From Vigna angularis (taxonomy: Eukaryota > Streptophyta > Magnoliopsida > Fabales > Fabaceae), in the NCBI RefSeq assembly GCF_016808095.1, contig NC_068975.1, positions 16,499,501 through 16,563,500 of the forward strand: a DNA stretch of 64,000 bases, given 5' to 3'. Positions 24,533 to 34,810 of this stretch are shown piece after piece (position 1 is the first letter of the stretch; every line of letters begins with the position of its first letter). The translations under genes and the position numbers were made by a program. Under the pieces are notes generated by a model. It was not told the DNA's origin and made no database searches. It saw nothing but the letters and a program-made list of their open reading frames with translations.

Positions 24533-25495
24533 CTAGAAAGTAGAAGCCTTTTTATTGAAAATTTTATTTCCCACACAATGATGCTTTGGGTCTTTTCTTG
24601 CCATGCTTCTAGAGGAAGGTGGCAAGGAGACCTTTACACTTTTACTCAAGCTTTTGGCCCTTAACATCATAATTTTCTTGTTGGGGCATTCTTGAGACTT
24701 GTGCATCATGCTTTGACACTTAGAACAAAAGGTGTCTTTTATTTTCTTATTACCTTCTTTTTCTATTTTGTTTGTCATATGTGCTTGATCCTCTTCTGCT
24801 TGAGAAGGTGTGAGAGGATGAAACTTCTTTTTATTAAGAGTGATGGTTATTTCATTGATGTGGCCATTATGTAGAGATTCTCTATCAAAAAGCCAAGGCC
24901 TTCCCAATAAAATATGACAAGCATCCATAGGATAGCTTGACCATCACTTGTTGATAAACTTCCAATTCCTTGTCTTCATTGATCCATTGAAGTTTATAAG
25001 ATTGAGATGAGGAAAAGTAGCTACTTTGTTTGTCATATGTGCTTGATCCTCTTCTGCTTGAGAAGGTGTGAGAGGATGAAACTTCTTTTTATTAAGAGTG
25101 ATGGTTATTTCATTGATGTGGCCATTATGTAGAGATTCTCTATCAAAAAGCCAAGGCCTTCCCAATAAAATATGACAAGCATCCATAGGATAGCTTGACC
25201 ATCACTTGTTGATAAACTTCCAATTCCTTGTCTTCATTGATCCATTGAAGTTTATAAGATTGAGATGAGGAAAAGTAGCTAATCCAAGCTTGTTAACCAA
25301 CCTACTGCTACAACAATTTGCACATGAGCCACTATCCACAAAAAGGGAACATGTTTTGTCTAAGATTTTACATCTAGTGTGGAAGATGTTATCTTTTTAT
25401 GTGTGCTCTTGTGAACTAGGTTGATTACGGGGAACCCTTCTTATCATAAGAAGTTCTCCCTCACAAGGATGGACATCCTCACTTAGACTTTCTTC
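24533..25495 (-). pseudogene. Retroviral-type aspartic protease region with 258-bp internal tandem duplication
   Basis: Downstream of gag on the minus strand the sequence encodes a protease-like region. The active-site block reads VDSGSCANCCSSRLVNKL (Asp-Ser-Gly present) near 25320, followed by the conserved MDACHILLGRPWLFDRES block that ends plant gypsy proteases. A 258-bp segment (about 24764-25021) is repeated at about 25022-25279; 258 is divisible by three, but TGA/TAG codons separate the pieces. After the second copy a second CCHC-like knuckle follows (CSKCQSMMHKSQEC), then a stop at 24533. The intact enzyme would process gag. As it stands it is inactive. Confidence 0.75.
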
Positions 25496-26689
25496 TTATT
25501 TCTTTGCACCACTTCTATCACTCTCACTCTCACTTTTCTCATCTTGGCTACTATATAAATCAATACCCCTTAAGATCATGGTCTTTTTGGTGGGGCATTG
25601 TGATGCAATGTGACCCTTACCAAGACACTTGAAACACTTAATTTCATTAGTGTGAGTGTGAGATGATGTTTCCACCCTTGGCCTCTCTTTTTCTTTCTCT
25701 TCCTCTTCTCTCTTCTCCCTCCCTAGATTCCTAGAGGGTTCTTCTTCTACTAGTTGCTTACCCTCCCTCTTGTAGTCTTTCTTAACACTAGATTTAGAGT
25801 GGAAAGCTTTCAAACCTTTTCTTAAGAGTTGTTTCTCTACCTTAATGAAAATTTGTACTAAGTCATTTAAGTTTTGGTAGGGCAATAATTCCACTCTAGC
25901 CCTAATCTCAAGATTAAGACCACTTAGAAACCTAGAGATGGTGGTCTCTTCTTCCTCCCTAATTCCCGCTCTCAACATGTAGAGCTCCATCTTTTGCCTA
26001 TAGCTCTCAATGGTCATGTCTCTTTGTTGGAGCCTTTGGAGTTTTTCCATTAGCTCCTTGTGATAGTATGAGGGAATGTGCCTTCTTCTCATGGCACTTT
26101 TCAAGTCATTCCAATAGGTGACTTGGGGAAAATTAGAGAGTCTTCTCTCTCTCACAAGGGAGGTCCACCAATACATGGCATTCCCTTGGAAACTGAATGT
26201 GGCCAATGTGACCTTTCTCTCCTCACTCACTTGATGACACTCAAAGAGTTGTTCAACTTTCATCTCCCAATATAAGTATGCCTCAACATCTTCTTTACCA
26301 TGAAAATGGGAGAGGTCTACTCTAACCTCTCTTGGAGTGTTCTCTCTATCATGAATTCTATATGGGTGAGGTTGATAGTATTGGTTTGCAAGCCTACTAT
26401 CTACCTCATGGTGTGTGAGTTGAGTTGGAGTTTTAGAACTCCTCCTTATATGACTCCTACTTCTTTTTATTTCCTCCTAGGCTTTTTGTTGTTTCTCATT
26501 AAGGACTCTAAGTTCTTCTTTCAACTTAGCAAGATACTCTTCTCTTTCAATTCTTTCTTTTTCTTTAAGAAGAGTTTCTTGCCTTTGTCAAATTTTAAGT
26601 GACTTTAGCTCTTTTGCTAAATTTTTCAAAGTGGGTTTTACATCCTTACTAGAGTCACTTCCAATTTCATAGGAATTAGTCTTAGACAT
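25496..26689 (-). pseudogene. gag of the gypsy-type element
   Basis: A minus-strand frame of 398 codons starts at ATG 26687-26689. It is broken by TGA at 26588-26590 (a CGA-to-TGA change is likely) and TAG at 26477-26479 (CAG-to-TAG likely). After the stops come a coiled-coil leader, then the retrotransposon gag domain with FHGKEDVEAYLYWEMKVEQL, FQGNAMYWWTSLVRER and a YRQKMELYMLRAG block, a Lys/Glu-rich linker and a CCHC knuckle (CFKCLGKGHIASQC). The order and spacing are those of plant Ty3/gypsy gag. It overlaps nothing and is followed directly by the protease region. Confidence 0.85.
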
Positions 26690-28546
26690 CCTTAAAGGTT
26701 TTCAAAAAGATGCAATGCAACAAAAAAATACTTCAATTTTAAAGAAAGTTCCTTAAGAGACTTAAGGAGGCAAAAGACACCAAAGTTCACTTCTAGGAAA
26801 GGTAGGTGAATCACAATGGATTTCTTAAATACCAAACATTTTCTAGACAAAGTTTACCTTAGGTACTCTTGAACCAAATTTCTCAAAGGGAACTAATATT
26901 GAAATTAAAGTTGACACACACTAAGCTATCACAATTAGAGGAAGCAAATAAACTAGCTATGCTGCCTAATGATTAAGTTAGAAGAATTTTGGTTCCTCCA
27001 ACCAACCAACTAAAAACAAAATTTACTAAGAAATAAAGGTTCTTCTCAGGAGATGGGATTGAGCACCAAAGACTGCGCCAAGACACCTAACAAGGCCGTG
27101 AGTCACAATAGAAAAAAAAAAGATTACAAAGCCAAAAATTACAACCAAATCAAAGCTTCCTCCCAAGATGTTTCTCTCCTTTTTTTTCGCTACCACTCTA
27201 GACTTAAAGCTCCCTTTGGGTCTCCACCACCTAGAAGGCTACCTCTAAGATATTGGATCACCTCACAAAGAGAACTTACACCACACAGGGTAACCAAAAT
27301 CAAAATTGTGCAAGAAGAAATAAGGAATAAAAGCAATAAAAAGGTCTAAAAACAAGAAAGGCTTTGCAAAAGGAATTTAATTATGACAAAACTAAGAAAC
27401 CCAAGAAGACAAGCAAGAAATTAAAGCTTAAGAAACAAAGGTTAGCACTCAAAAGAAATCCTACTGAAAGGTGCTAGAATAGATTCATAAAACAAATTAC
27501 TAGAAGAAAAGTGAGTGTTTGTTGTCTTTTGGAAACTTTGAGCAAATGGGTCACTAAGGCCACTCTTTTAACATCATAGCCAAGACTTTTAGCCACTAGA
27601 AAGTGAAGATAAAAACCCATAAAAGTGAGCAAAACACGTTCCAAAAGAGATTGAACAAAAACAATGGTAATGGTCTAAGCACACAATATTTTTAGCACTT
27701 TTCTAGGCTCTCTTTTGGTACTCTTTTGAAGCCTTTTGCTTAAAAGCTTTTAGCACTTCTTTTTCCACTCTTTTAAGGTGCAACATAAGACCACCACATA
27801 CTTGGAACAGAGGTGATATATGGGTTTTAAAAGCCACAAAGACAAGAAACACAAAATAGAAGAGAATCCTACTGTAATAAAAATGGAGTTGAAAACTAAA
27901 AATGTCAATAGAGAAAAAAACAATTTAAGAGCTTGCCAATGATCTAATGGCAAGTATGAACCTAAAAACTCAAATATAAGACCTTCAAATGGTTGTATAT
28001 GGTGCATTTTTGCAAACTAAGTTATTTATATATATTTTTTATGATTTTCAAAGTTTCAACTGGGAAATAGAGACATCAAAAGGACTAAACATGACTCTAG
28101 ACAACATGGAATGATTTCAAGCTTAAAATGACTCAAACAAACATATATTGACCAAAAAAAACTGTAAGGAATGACTCAAAAACGAAAAGGTACAAAACAG
28201 TAGCCAAAACTAACAAAACATAACTTGAAAAACGCTAATGACAACATTCTGGCAACTTTGACCTTTGCTGAGTGTTTTACTCATAACGTTTTTTCATAGA
28301 ACTCCAAATGAAATGTTTTTTTTTTAATTAGACTCAAAGGTATTTCATTTGGGTATTTTACATATTTTTGGACAATTGGGCTAGATGCAGTTTAAGTTTG
28401 AAAATTGTCATAGTTTACTGCTAGAAAAAACAATGATAGATGAAAAAAACACAAGACAAGTAAGGAAAGCATTAAACAAAAAGAAAATAACAAAGGATCA
28501 GGACCAAGAAACTTAGTTCTTTGAAGAAACTGGCTCTGATACCAAA
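26690..28546 (-). mobile_element. 5' leader of the gypsy-type element
   Basis: Untranslated leader between the primer site (28531-28544) and the gag ATG (26689). It is A-rich on the plus strand and holds only short chance frames. No structured RNA was recognised. Confidence 0.6.
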
Positions 28547-29409
28547 TGATGGTAATGCTCTAGCTAGGACAAGCCAAATCTAGAAGCAATTAAGCCAACA
28601 AGAACAAAATGCTCAAGGTTTTAGATGGAATGCGAAATAGTGGTGGTATAAGGTGGAAGCTATCATGGTTTTGGGTGTTTGCATGGTGATGGAAGGTGTG
28701 TTAAGAGAGGTTTGGCCAACTCTTGGAGGAAGTATGGCAAAATAATGGCAGCATAACTTTACTCTTAATCAAAGGTGATTACATGATGGAGAGCACCTCT
28801 ATTTATAGGCTAAGGTGTCTCAAAATGGACAGAAACTTTAACCTAAAAGAGTCACCTTGGTTGGCTTGGAGAGCAAGGAGAAATCATCTCCAATTGGAGG
28901 GAGGCAAGTGGAAAAATCCTCTCAAATGAGAGAGTGACATGTGGCCACTACCTATGAAAAAAATCTCCATTCCTAGAGTGACACATGGCCACTAACTAGG
29001 CAGAAAACTCTGCAATGGGAAGCTTCCACATGCCTTGGACGAAATCTTGCTCCCTTGTCCTCCAAGCTTAGCCAAATTGTTGACTCCTTGGTCAACACAC
29101 CCATTTTGGAGGACCATGCACAGTCAACTTTGGGCCTTGGCCCTTTGTAGACTTGTTTGGTCAAAATCCTATTCTACTTGGCCTAAAATACAAGGCCCAA
29201 TTGAAATCCTACACTACTAGGCCCATAATACAAAGCCTAAATAAAATCTAGACTACTTGGCCCAAATTACAAGGCCCAAAATTATTCTTACTCTACTAAA
29301 TCTTCATGATGACTTAAGATGACCCAAGAGAAAGAGTCTAGGCCCATCTTCCATGGATGTCTGCAACTCTTCATGAATGTGCTAGGTCATGGATACGGGT
29401 ATGTCATCA
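28547..29409 (-). repeat. Complete 5' LTR of the gypsy-type element (863 bp)
   Basis: Starts TGATGGTAATGC and ends GTATGTCATCA. The minus-strand TATA box is the complement of CTATTTATA at 28799-28807. The primer-binding site adjoins its left edge. Its right edge cuts the CACTA transposase frame. Confidence 0.85.
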
Positions 29410-29650
29410 AAGATACCACAAGACCTTTTTAGGAGGAGCCTTACCATCACATTCAAATTCACCCTCTTTATGTGTGTATCGTGATACCCTATATTGTGGA
29501 CATTGACGTAACTTAGCACACTCGATCTTGTACAAGACACAATTGTGTGGGCATGCACGCATTTTTCTATACTTCATACCCATAGGACAATATTTTCTTC
29601 CATTATTGTTTGAAGCATTCATCTTTGAAAATTCAAGAAATTGTTCTACT
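29410..29650 (-). pseudogene. TNP2-type transposase fragment (CACTA / En-Spm), downstream piece
   Basis: The minus-strand frame contains MKYRKMRACPHNCVLYKIEC, a LRQCPQYRVSRY block and PPKKVLWYL. This matches the signature segment of TNP2 transposases in which a 'I-H-A-C-x-N-D-C-x-L-Y/F' block is followed by 'C-P-x-C-x-x-S-R-W/Y' and 'K-V-L-x-Y-F-P'. The frame is cut after the last block by the LTR at 29409 and, on its upstream side, by the Athila-like element at 29651. The reading frame continues at 38608-38757. Transposase would act in the nucleus; this piece cannot. Confidence 0.7.
29646..29650. repeat. Target-site duplication CTACT (left)
   Basis: CTACT precedes the TG of the 5' LTR; the same five bases follow the 3' LTR at 38604-38608. 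Confidence 0.9.
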
Positions 29651-30770
29651 TGATAACGGTTGAAAAACCGTTATTTTTATACTTAATTTTGATATTAAAA
29701 ACAACCTTTATGACTTAGAAACTAGTTTGAAATCACGTTTTTGCTTAAGTTTTGGAAATAAGAGAGTTGGATGGGTTTTATTCTTGGTTTTCCTTGTTTT
29801 GGCAGGAATTAAGATGAATTAGATGAAAGAAGTTGAAGTAGTAAGGAGCTGAGCGCAATTCTGCTGCTGAGCGCCATTTAATTGGGCTTGGGCCTATTTT
29901 TCTATAATTTTTAATAAACTATATAAGGTTTTAGTCGACCTAGGGTTGATATCTTTGGACAGAAAGAGGTGAAATCACACTTTCTTTACCCCTTAGAGGC
30001 GGATTTTTGATGCGGAAGCTCCTTTCTTCAAATTCTAGGGTTCTATCTTTCATTATTTTCATCTAGTTTCACCATGTCTATGGTGAACTAAACCTCCATT
30101 GTTGTTGGGGAACCGATGTAATCCTTTGAAACTCTTATTTATTGAATTGGTTCTATATTTTATATGTTTTGCTTCATTAATTGTTAGGGTTTTTCTTCTA
30201 CGCTCTATGCATGCTTTGTTTAACTCATTCAATTGCATGATCATTGATGTTATCTATATGGACACATATAGGTAAATCTAGAACTGGGGAAATTCTCCCG
30301 GAAGCAATATTACCTAGGCGTAGGAATAGGAGGATCGATTGCCTTTAAGCTTTTGTGCAAATGTAATGCATGAATAATTGCTAGGGAGACAAGACATTAT
30401 AAACTAGTGATTAGGAGTAGGCTTTCCTCACCGAGACATTGGGTTTAAGGTAAATTAGAAAGTGACATTAACATTAATGAAGAAAGATGAATTCATGAAT
30501 ACATGAGAGTGGATAGGATAAGTCGGAAACCCCAACAACATAATCATTCATATTTTACGTCAATCTCTTTTGCTTCTTTCAATCTAATTGATCAAAACTT
30601 GCATTCATGTTTATTTTCTGCAATTCAAACACAATGATTTTGTTTACAAGTCTAATTTAATCAAGAAATCACATAACTGTCTAGGCCGTGAGTCCTTTGG
30701 GAAACGATACTTGGTCTTACCATTTTATTATTACTTGATACGATTCGCTACACTTGCCGAAGTGTTAACA
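29651..30770 (+). repeat. 5' LTR of the Athila-like element (1,120 bp)
   Basis: Starts TGATAACGGTTG and ends TTAACA. TATATAAG box at 29920-29927. Compared with the 3' LTR it lacks 163 bp after GTAAGGAGCTG (29847-29856), exactly the block holding most CTGAGCG repeats; the junction shows only a 1-2-base overlap. Confidence 0.9.
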
Positions 30771-30776
30771 AGTTTT

Positions 30777-30796
30777 TGGCGCCATTGTCGGGGACT
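30777..30796 (+). other. Primer-binding site (tRNA-Asp type)
   Basis: TGGCGCCATTGTCGGGGACT lies six bases after the 5' LTR. It complements the 3' end of plant tRNA-Asp with two mismatches. Confidence 0.8.
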
Positions 30797-30954
30797 CGTG
30801 GTTTAACTATTATATTTGTGTGATTTTGATTAGTTTTGACTTGGTTTTTATCCTTTTATCTTTTTAGTTTATCTTTTTATTTTTGTTATCTTTTTATCTT
30901 TTCTATATTTTTTTATCTTTTTATGCTAACAATTGTTTCTAGGGTTTTGTTTTC

Positions 30955-33164
30955 TTGTGTATGCAGGATATAATTCGGACTAGAAGCAAGAAAACAACGA
31001 AACCTCTTCTTGAAGGATTGGACGAAAGTAGAAGGAGAAGAAGGATCCGAACATCTAGAGAATTATTTCCTTCTCCGGAGACACTTCTACAACCCTCACC
31101 CCAAAGATCTAACCAGAGTACTGAAGAGATGGCTGGAGAAAATAATGGTAGACGTACTCTGGTGGATTACACCAATGTTGTTGGCCCTCATCACTTTAAT
31201 AGCATTGCTAGGCCGAGGGTCAATGCTGCAAACATGGAGGTGAAACCGGCGTTGATACAATTGGTGAAGAGCAACCAATTTAATGGGCTATCACATGAAA
31301 GTCCATATGAGCATCTAACCACATTCAACGAGATTTTCAACACTGTGAAGATCAATGGTGTGCCGAATGATGCAATAAAGCTAAGCTTGTTTCCTTTCTC
31401 ATTGGGAGGCAATGCTAAGCTATGGTTGAATTCTTTCCGAAGGATAGCTTTACTGAATGGAAAGTCGTGGTTTCAAAGTTTTTAAACAAGTACTTCCCAA
31501 TATCCAAAATCAACAAAGGGAAGCAAGAAATTTCTTCTTTCAGGCAAGGTATGGAGGAAACGCTAGGTCAAGCATGGGATAGATACAAGAGCTTGTTGAG
31601 AAAGACGCCCACTCATGGCTTTGACGAAGCAACAGTAGTCATTCTTTTTCTTGGAGGTCTTGGTTCACAAACCAAATTGATGCTAGATGCCTTAGCTGGA
31701 GGTAATATCAAATGCAAGACTCCAGAGGAAGCTTTTGAATTGATAGATAACATGGCTACTAATGACAACGAGATGCATAATGAAAGAGGAGCTCCACCTC
31801 AACAGAAGGGAGTCCTACAATTGCAATCTCAAGATGCATTGCTTGCACAAAATAAAATCATAACTCAACATTTGGAGAATTTGACAAAGACACTCGCTCA
31901 GTTGCCAAAGGAATTGAAGAAAGTTTCACAGGTTCAACAACAACTCTGTGAATTGTGTGGTGGTGACCATATCAATGGTCAATGTGATTTTCCAGTGGAG
32001 GCCCTAGAAGATGTCAATTTTATGGCTAATCAATTTCAAAATCAATTTCAATACCGCCAAGAGAACTTCAACCAAGGGTGAAAACCTCACCCAAGCATGG
32101 GTCAAGGTCAAAATGGACAAGTTGGACAAGCAGGACAAGTTAATAGACCACAACAGCAACCATCACTATGGCAACAAGTATCTGCGCTAAATGAGAGATC
32201 AACAAAGCTTGAAGAAACTCTTCAACAATTTATTCAGGTGACTATCTCCAATCACAAGAGCATTGAAGCTGCAATTAGAAATCTGGAGATCCAAGTTGGC
32301 CAAATGGCTAAGAAGTTTGAGGATATGCTTGACAGGAGTTTTTGGGCTAATACTGAGGTTAACCCTAAGGAAGAGTGTAAAGCTATTTTGAGTATATGTG
32401 ATGAGAGGGTGGATGAAAAAGAGAGAGTTGAGTTAGAAAAGAGAGACGAAAAAGAAGAGAGAAAAGGTGAGGATGAGAAAAAAGAGAAAGAAAAGAAGAG
32501 GAGAGTGAAAAATTGTGAGAAAAGTGAGAGAGTTCTTCCTTATCCTAAGGGGAGTGAAAAATTTGATAAAGAGAGACAATATAAGCATTTTAAAGAGATC
32601 TTCAAGCAATTGGAGATTAAGATACCTTTTACTGAAGCACAACAAATTCCTTCTTATGCAAAGCATATGAAGAAAGTCCTCGTAAAGAAGAGATATTTAG
32701 AGGAGGAAACTAGTGATAAACAGGGAGAATGCAGAACTATTTTGGAGAAACCACTTCCTCCAAAAGTGAAAGATCCAGGAAGTTTTACTATTCCTTACGT
32801 CATTGGGAAGGAGAATATAAGAAAGGCCTTAATTGATTTAGAATCAAGCATTAATTTGATGCCCTTATCTATGCTTGAAAGGATGGGTGATCTTGAAGTC
32901 AAGCCAACCAAGGTGACTTTGCTCATGGCAGGTGGATCTTCCAAGAAACCCTATGGTGTAGTGGAAGATGTTGTGGTTTGTATAAAGCAACTTATATTCG
33001 TAGTGGATTTTGTGGTGATAGAGATGGAGGAAGATGAGAAGATTCCAATTATTCTTGGAAGGCCGTTTATGAAAATGGCAAAAGTAATCATCAATGTGGA
33101 TGATGGGTTGATAGTGCTTCAAGACCAAGAGGAAAAGGTGATCTTTAATGTCTTCAAAGCTTAG
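30955..33164 (+). pseudogene. gag-protease of the Athila-like element
   Basis: The ATG at 30955 (or 30961) opens a basic N-terminus (TRSKK, SRRRRRIR), followed by the gag domain with FNGLSHESPYEHLTTF, LFPFSLGGNAKLWLNSF and WDRYKSLLRKTPTHGFDE blocks. A CCHC-like knuckle (CELCGGDHINGQC) and a Lys/Glu-rich linker follow, then the aspartic protease. Two lesions split it: a one-base loss near 31437 and TGA at 32079-32081 in place of a likely TGG. In the protease the catalytic Asp-x-Gly reads Asp-Leu-Glu before SINLMPLSML, so a key glycine is lost; the ILGRPFM block is present. Gag would build the particle and the protease would mature it. Both are dead here. Confidence 0.85.
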
Positions 33165-33218
33165 CAGCATATTCAAGAGAAGGAGACTAATCATAAAGTT
33201 GCATGTAAGGATGCACCA

Positions 33219-33524
33219 GTGACTAGCCCTAAAGCTGCAAAGTCGGTCATCAAAGGTAAAAATTGTTTCTTGTCACAGGTTAGGGAAGAAGAAAAAGATG
33301 GAAAAGGAAGGATGGTTCATGGTGACTTGAAGGATGCACAATTCAAACTTGGTACACCGGTACGATTCAAGAACAAGTTGTGGGTTGTGAAAGATTTCAA
33401 AGAGAATGGAGTGATAGAGATTGAAGCTCCATATTCAAGGAGAGTCAAGAAGGTGGATCGAAAGCAATTGATGAGTTGGTGTGATGAAAGCAAGAGGAAC
33501 ACCAACATTGAAGAAGGAACTTGA
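33219..33524 (+). pseudogene. C-terminal polyprotein-like ORF (integrase tail-like)
   Basis: A 101-residue frame with FKLGTPVRFKNKLWVVKDF followed by ENGVIEIEAPYSRRVKKV. The pattern of a basic beta-rich segment ending in 'G-V-I-E-I...V-x-R-K-Q-L' resembles the C-terminal tail of Athila and other gypsy integrases. The integrase core with its HHCC and DDE residues is absent, so an internal deletion has joined protease and integrase tail. It might alternatively be a lineage-specific accessory ORF. Moderate support only. Confidence 0.45.
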
Positions 33525-34810
33525 GCTTTATTAGGTCAAGCTAGTGACGTTAAAAGAGCGCTTGCTGGGAGGCACCCCAATGATTTGAGAACATTAATTT
33601 CTTTGAAGTTATTTATTTTGGTGATGTAATTTGAAACTTTGGAACATTGTTATATTTGGGTTTAGCATCTACTGATGGATGCTAGGTTGGTGAGTATTTA
33701 CTGGATACTTAGAAGGTACACCAACTGAAAGGTGATGGTAATATTTACACCTACTGATGGGTGCTGGAGGATTTTGGGTCAGGCTCGTGACGTTAAACAA
33801 GCGCTACTTGGGAGGCAACCCAGTTGATTGACTTTATCTTTGTTTGTTTGTTTTGGTTCTGCTCTTGTTGCATTATAGGTATTGACTTGAATGTTTGAGT
33901 GGTGTGAGAAACTAAGTGCATTGGTGAAGTGAGAGTGAGTGGAAAATATATGAGATTTGAAAAATTGAGAGTTGAAGTTGAGAGGCATTGGTAAAGGACG
34001 CTTAGAGCAAGCTAGGAAGGAAGAAAGTGGGTGTCGCGCATGTCGTTCAACGATAATTACCGTTAAGAGCGAAAGCTGCAGATTTTTCTGTTTGGGTTTT
34101 TAAAATTTGGGCTCAGCGGGATTTGGCCCATTAGGTCTTTTTCATACCCTAGGGCGCGTCTTGGCCGCCACTTTCAGATTTCATTCCTCCCAAATACTCT
34201 CAAGCACTCTTCAAAGAGTTTTCTCCACTTTTCCCTCCTTCCTCCTTCACAAAACCTCTCTTTCAACCATTTTTTGCATCAAGTTTCCATCCAAGTTTGG
34301 GGTTTAATGAGAGCATTGCTGTTAGGGGCTGATTTCTTCATATTCCTATAGCATTCTTCACTCATTTAGCATCTCCAACTAAGTGAGTACATGCATTTTT
34401 CATTCTAGGGTTTTTGAAAGCATGAATTGGTATGAACATGGTTGTCTAAGCATGATTCTTGAGGGGTTTTGATTTTTATGTATGATTAGATGAATTTATC
34501 ACTGTTTGGACCGATTAAATTGTTTGAATTGGGACTGGAACTAGGAAGAATGCATGAGGGTCGAGATTAGAAGCAAATTTTGGGCATTTTGGCAAATCTG
34601 CAGAATCGTTGCTCAGCGAAAATTACCCCTGAGCGCGATTTCTACAGAATGGTTTTTTGAGTTTGTTTTGCTACTGTTTCTCTGCACAGGTGGCGCTGAG
34701 GGGTTCTGTTTGCCCTCAATGGTGATAAGGAGTGTTTTAGGGAGTTGTTTGTGGTTTACTAATGCTTAACAATGTGTCTTGTGGTTTTGTTAATTGTATT
34801 TGATGCAGGG
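33525..34810 (+). mobile_element. Spacer between the pol remnant and the extra ORF
   Basis: Non-coding. It holds two copies of a conserved block (GTGACGTTAAA...GCGCT...TGGGAGGCA) at 33543-33575 and 33787-33819, three hairpins (33663-33763), CTGAGCG-type motifs around 34600, and a CT-rich stretch at 34180-34280. The shorter frames in it are not convincing. Confidence 0.7.
33663..33763 (+). other. Three hairpins of the TACTGATG-loop family
   Basis: 33663-33684 pairs TAGCATC with GATGCTA around loop TACTGATG. 33748-33763 pairs CACC with GGTG around the same loop, a T-A to C-G compensatory change relative to the first. A weaker member at 33693-33709 pairs AGTAT with ATACT around TTACTGG. Confidence 0.65.

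Larger units (their letters stand above)
23780..29409 (-). mobile_element. Non-autonomous gag-protease Ty3/gypsy-type retrotransposon
   Basis: The element runs on the minus strand from a complete LTR (28547-29409) to a truncated one (23780-24318). The primer site next to the complete LTR reads TGGTATCAGAGCCA on the minus strand (28531-28544), an exact initiator tRNA-Met type. Inside are gag (26689-25496), a protease region (about 25490-24533) and a long 5' leader (26690-28546). No reverse transcriptase, RNase H or integrase is present. The right end inserted into the CACTA transposase fragment. The left target duplication is lost with the truncation. Confidence 0.85.

Noticed and set aside
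27053..28007. Frames in the leader of the gypsy-type element
   Set aside because: Short, no family similarity, located in a retrotransposon leader.
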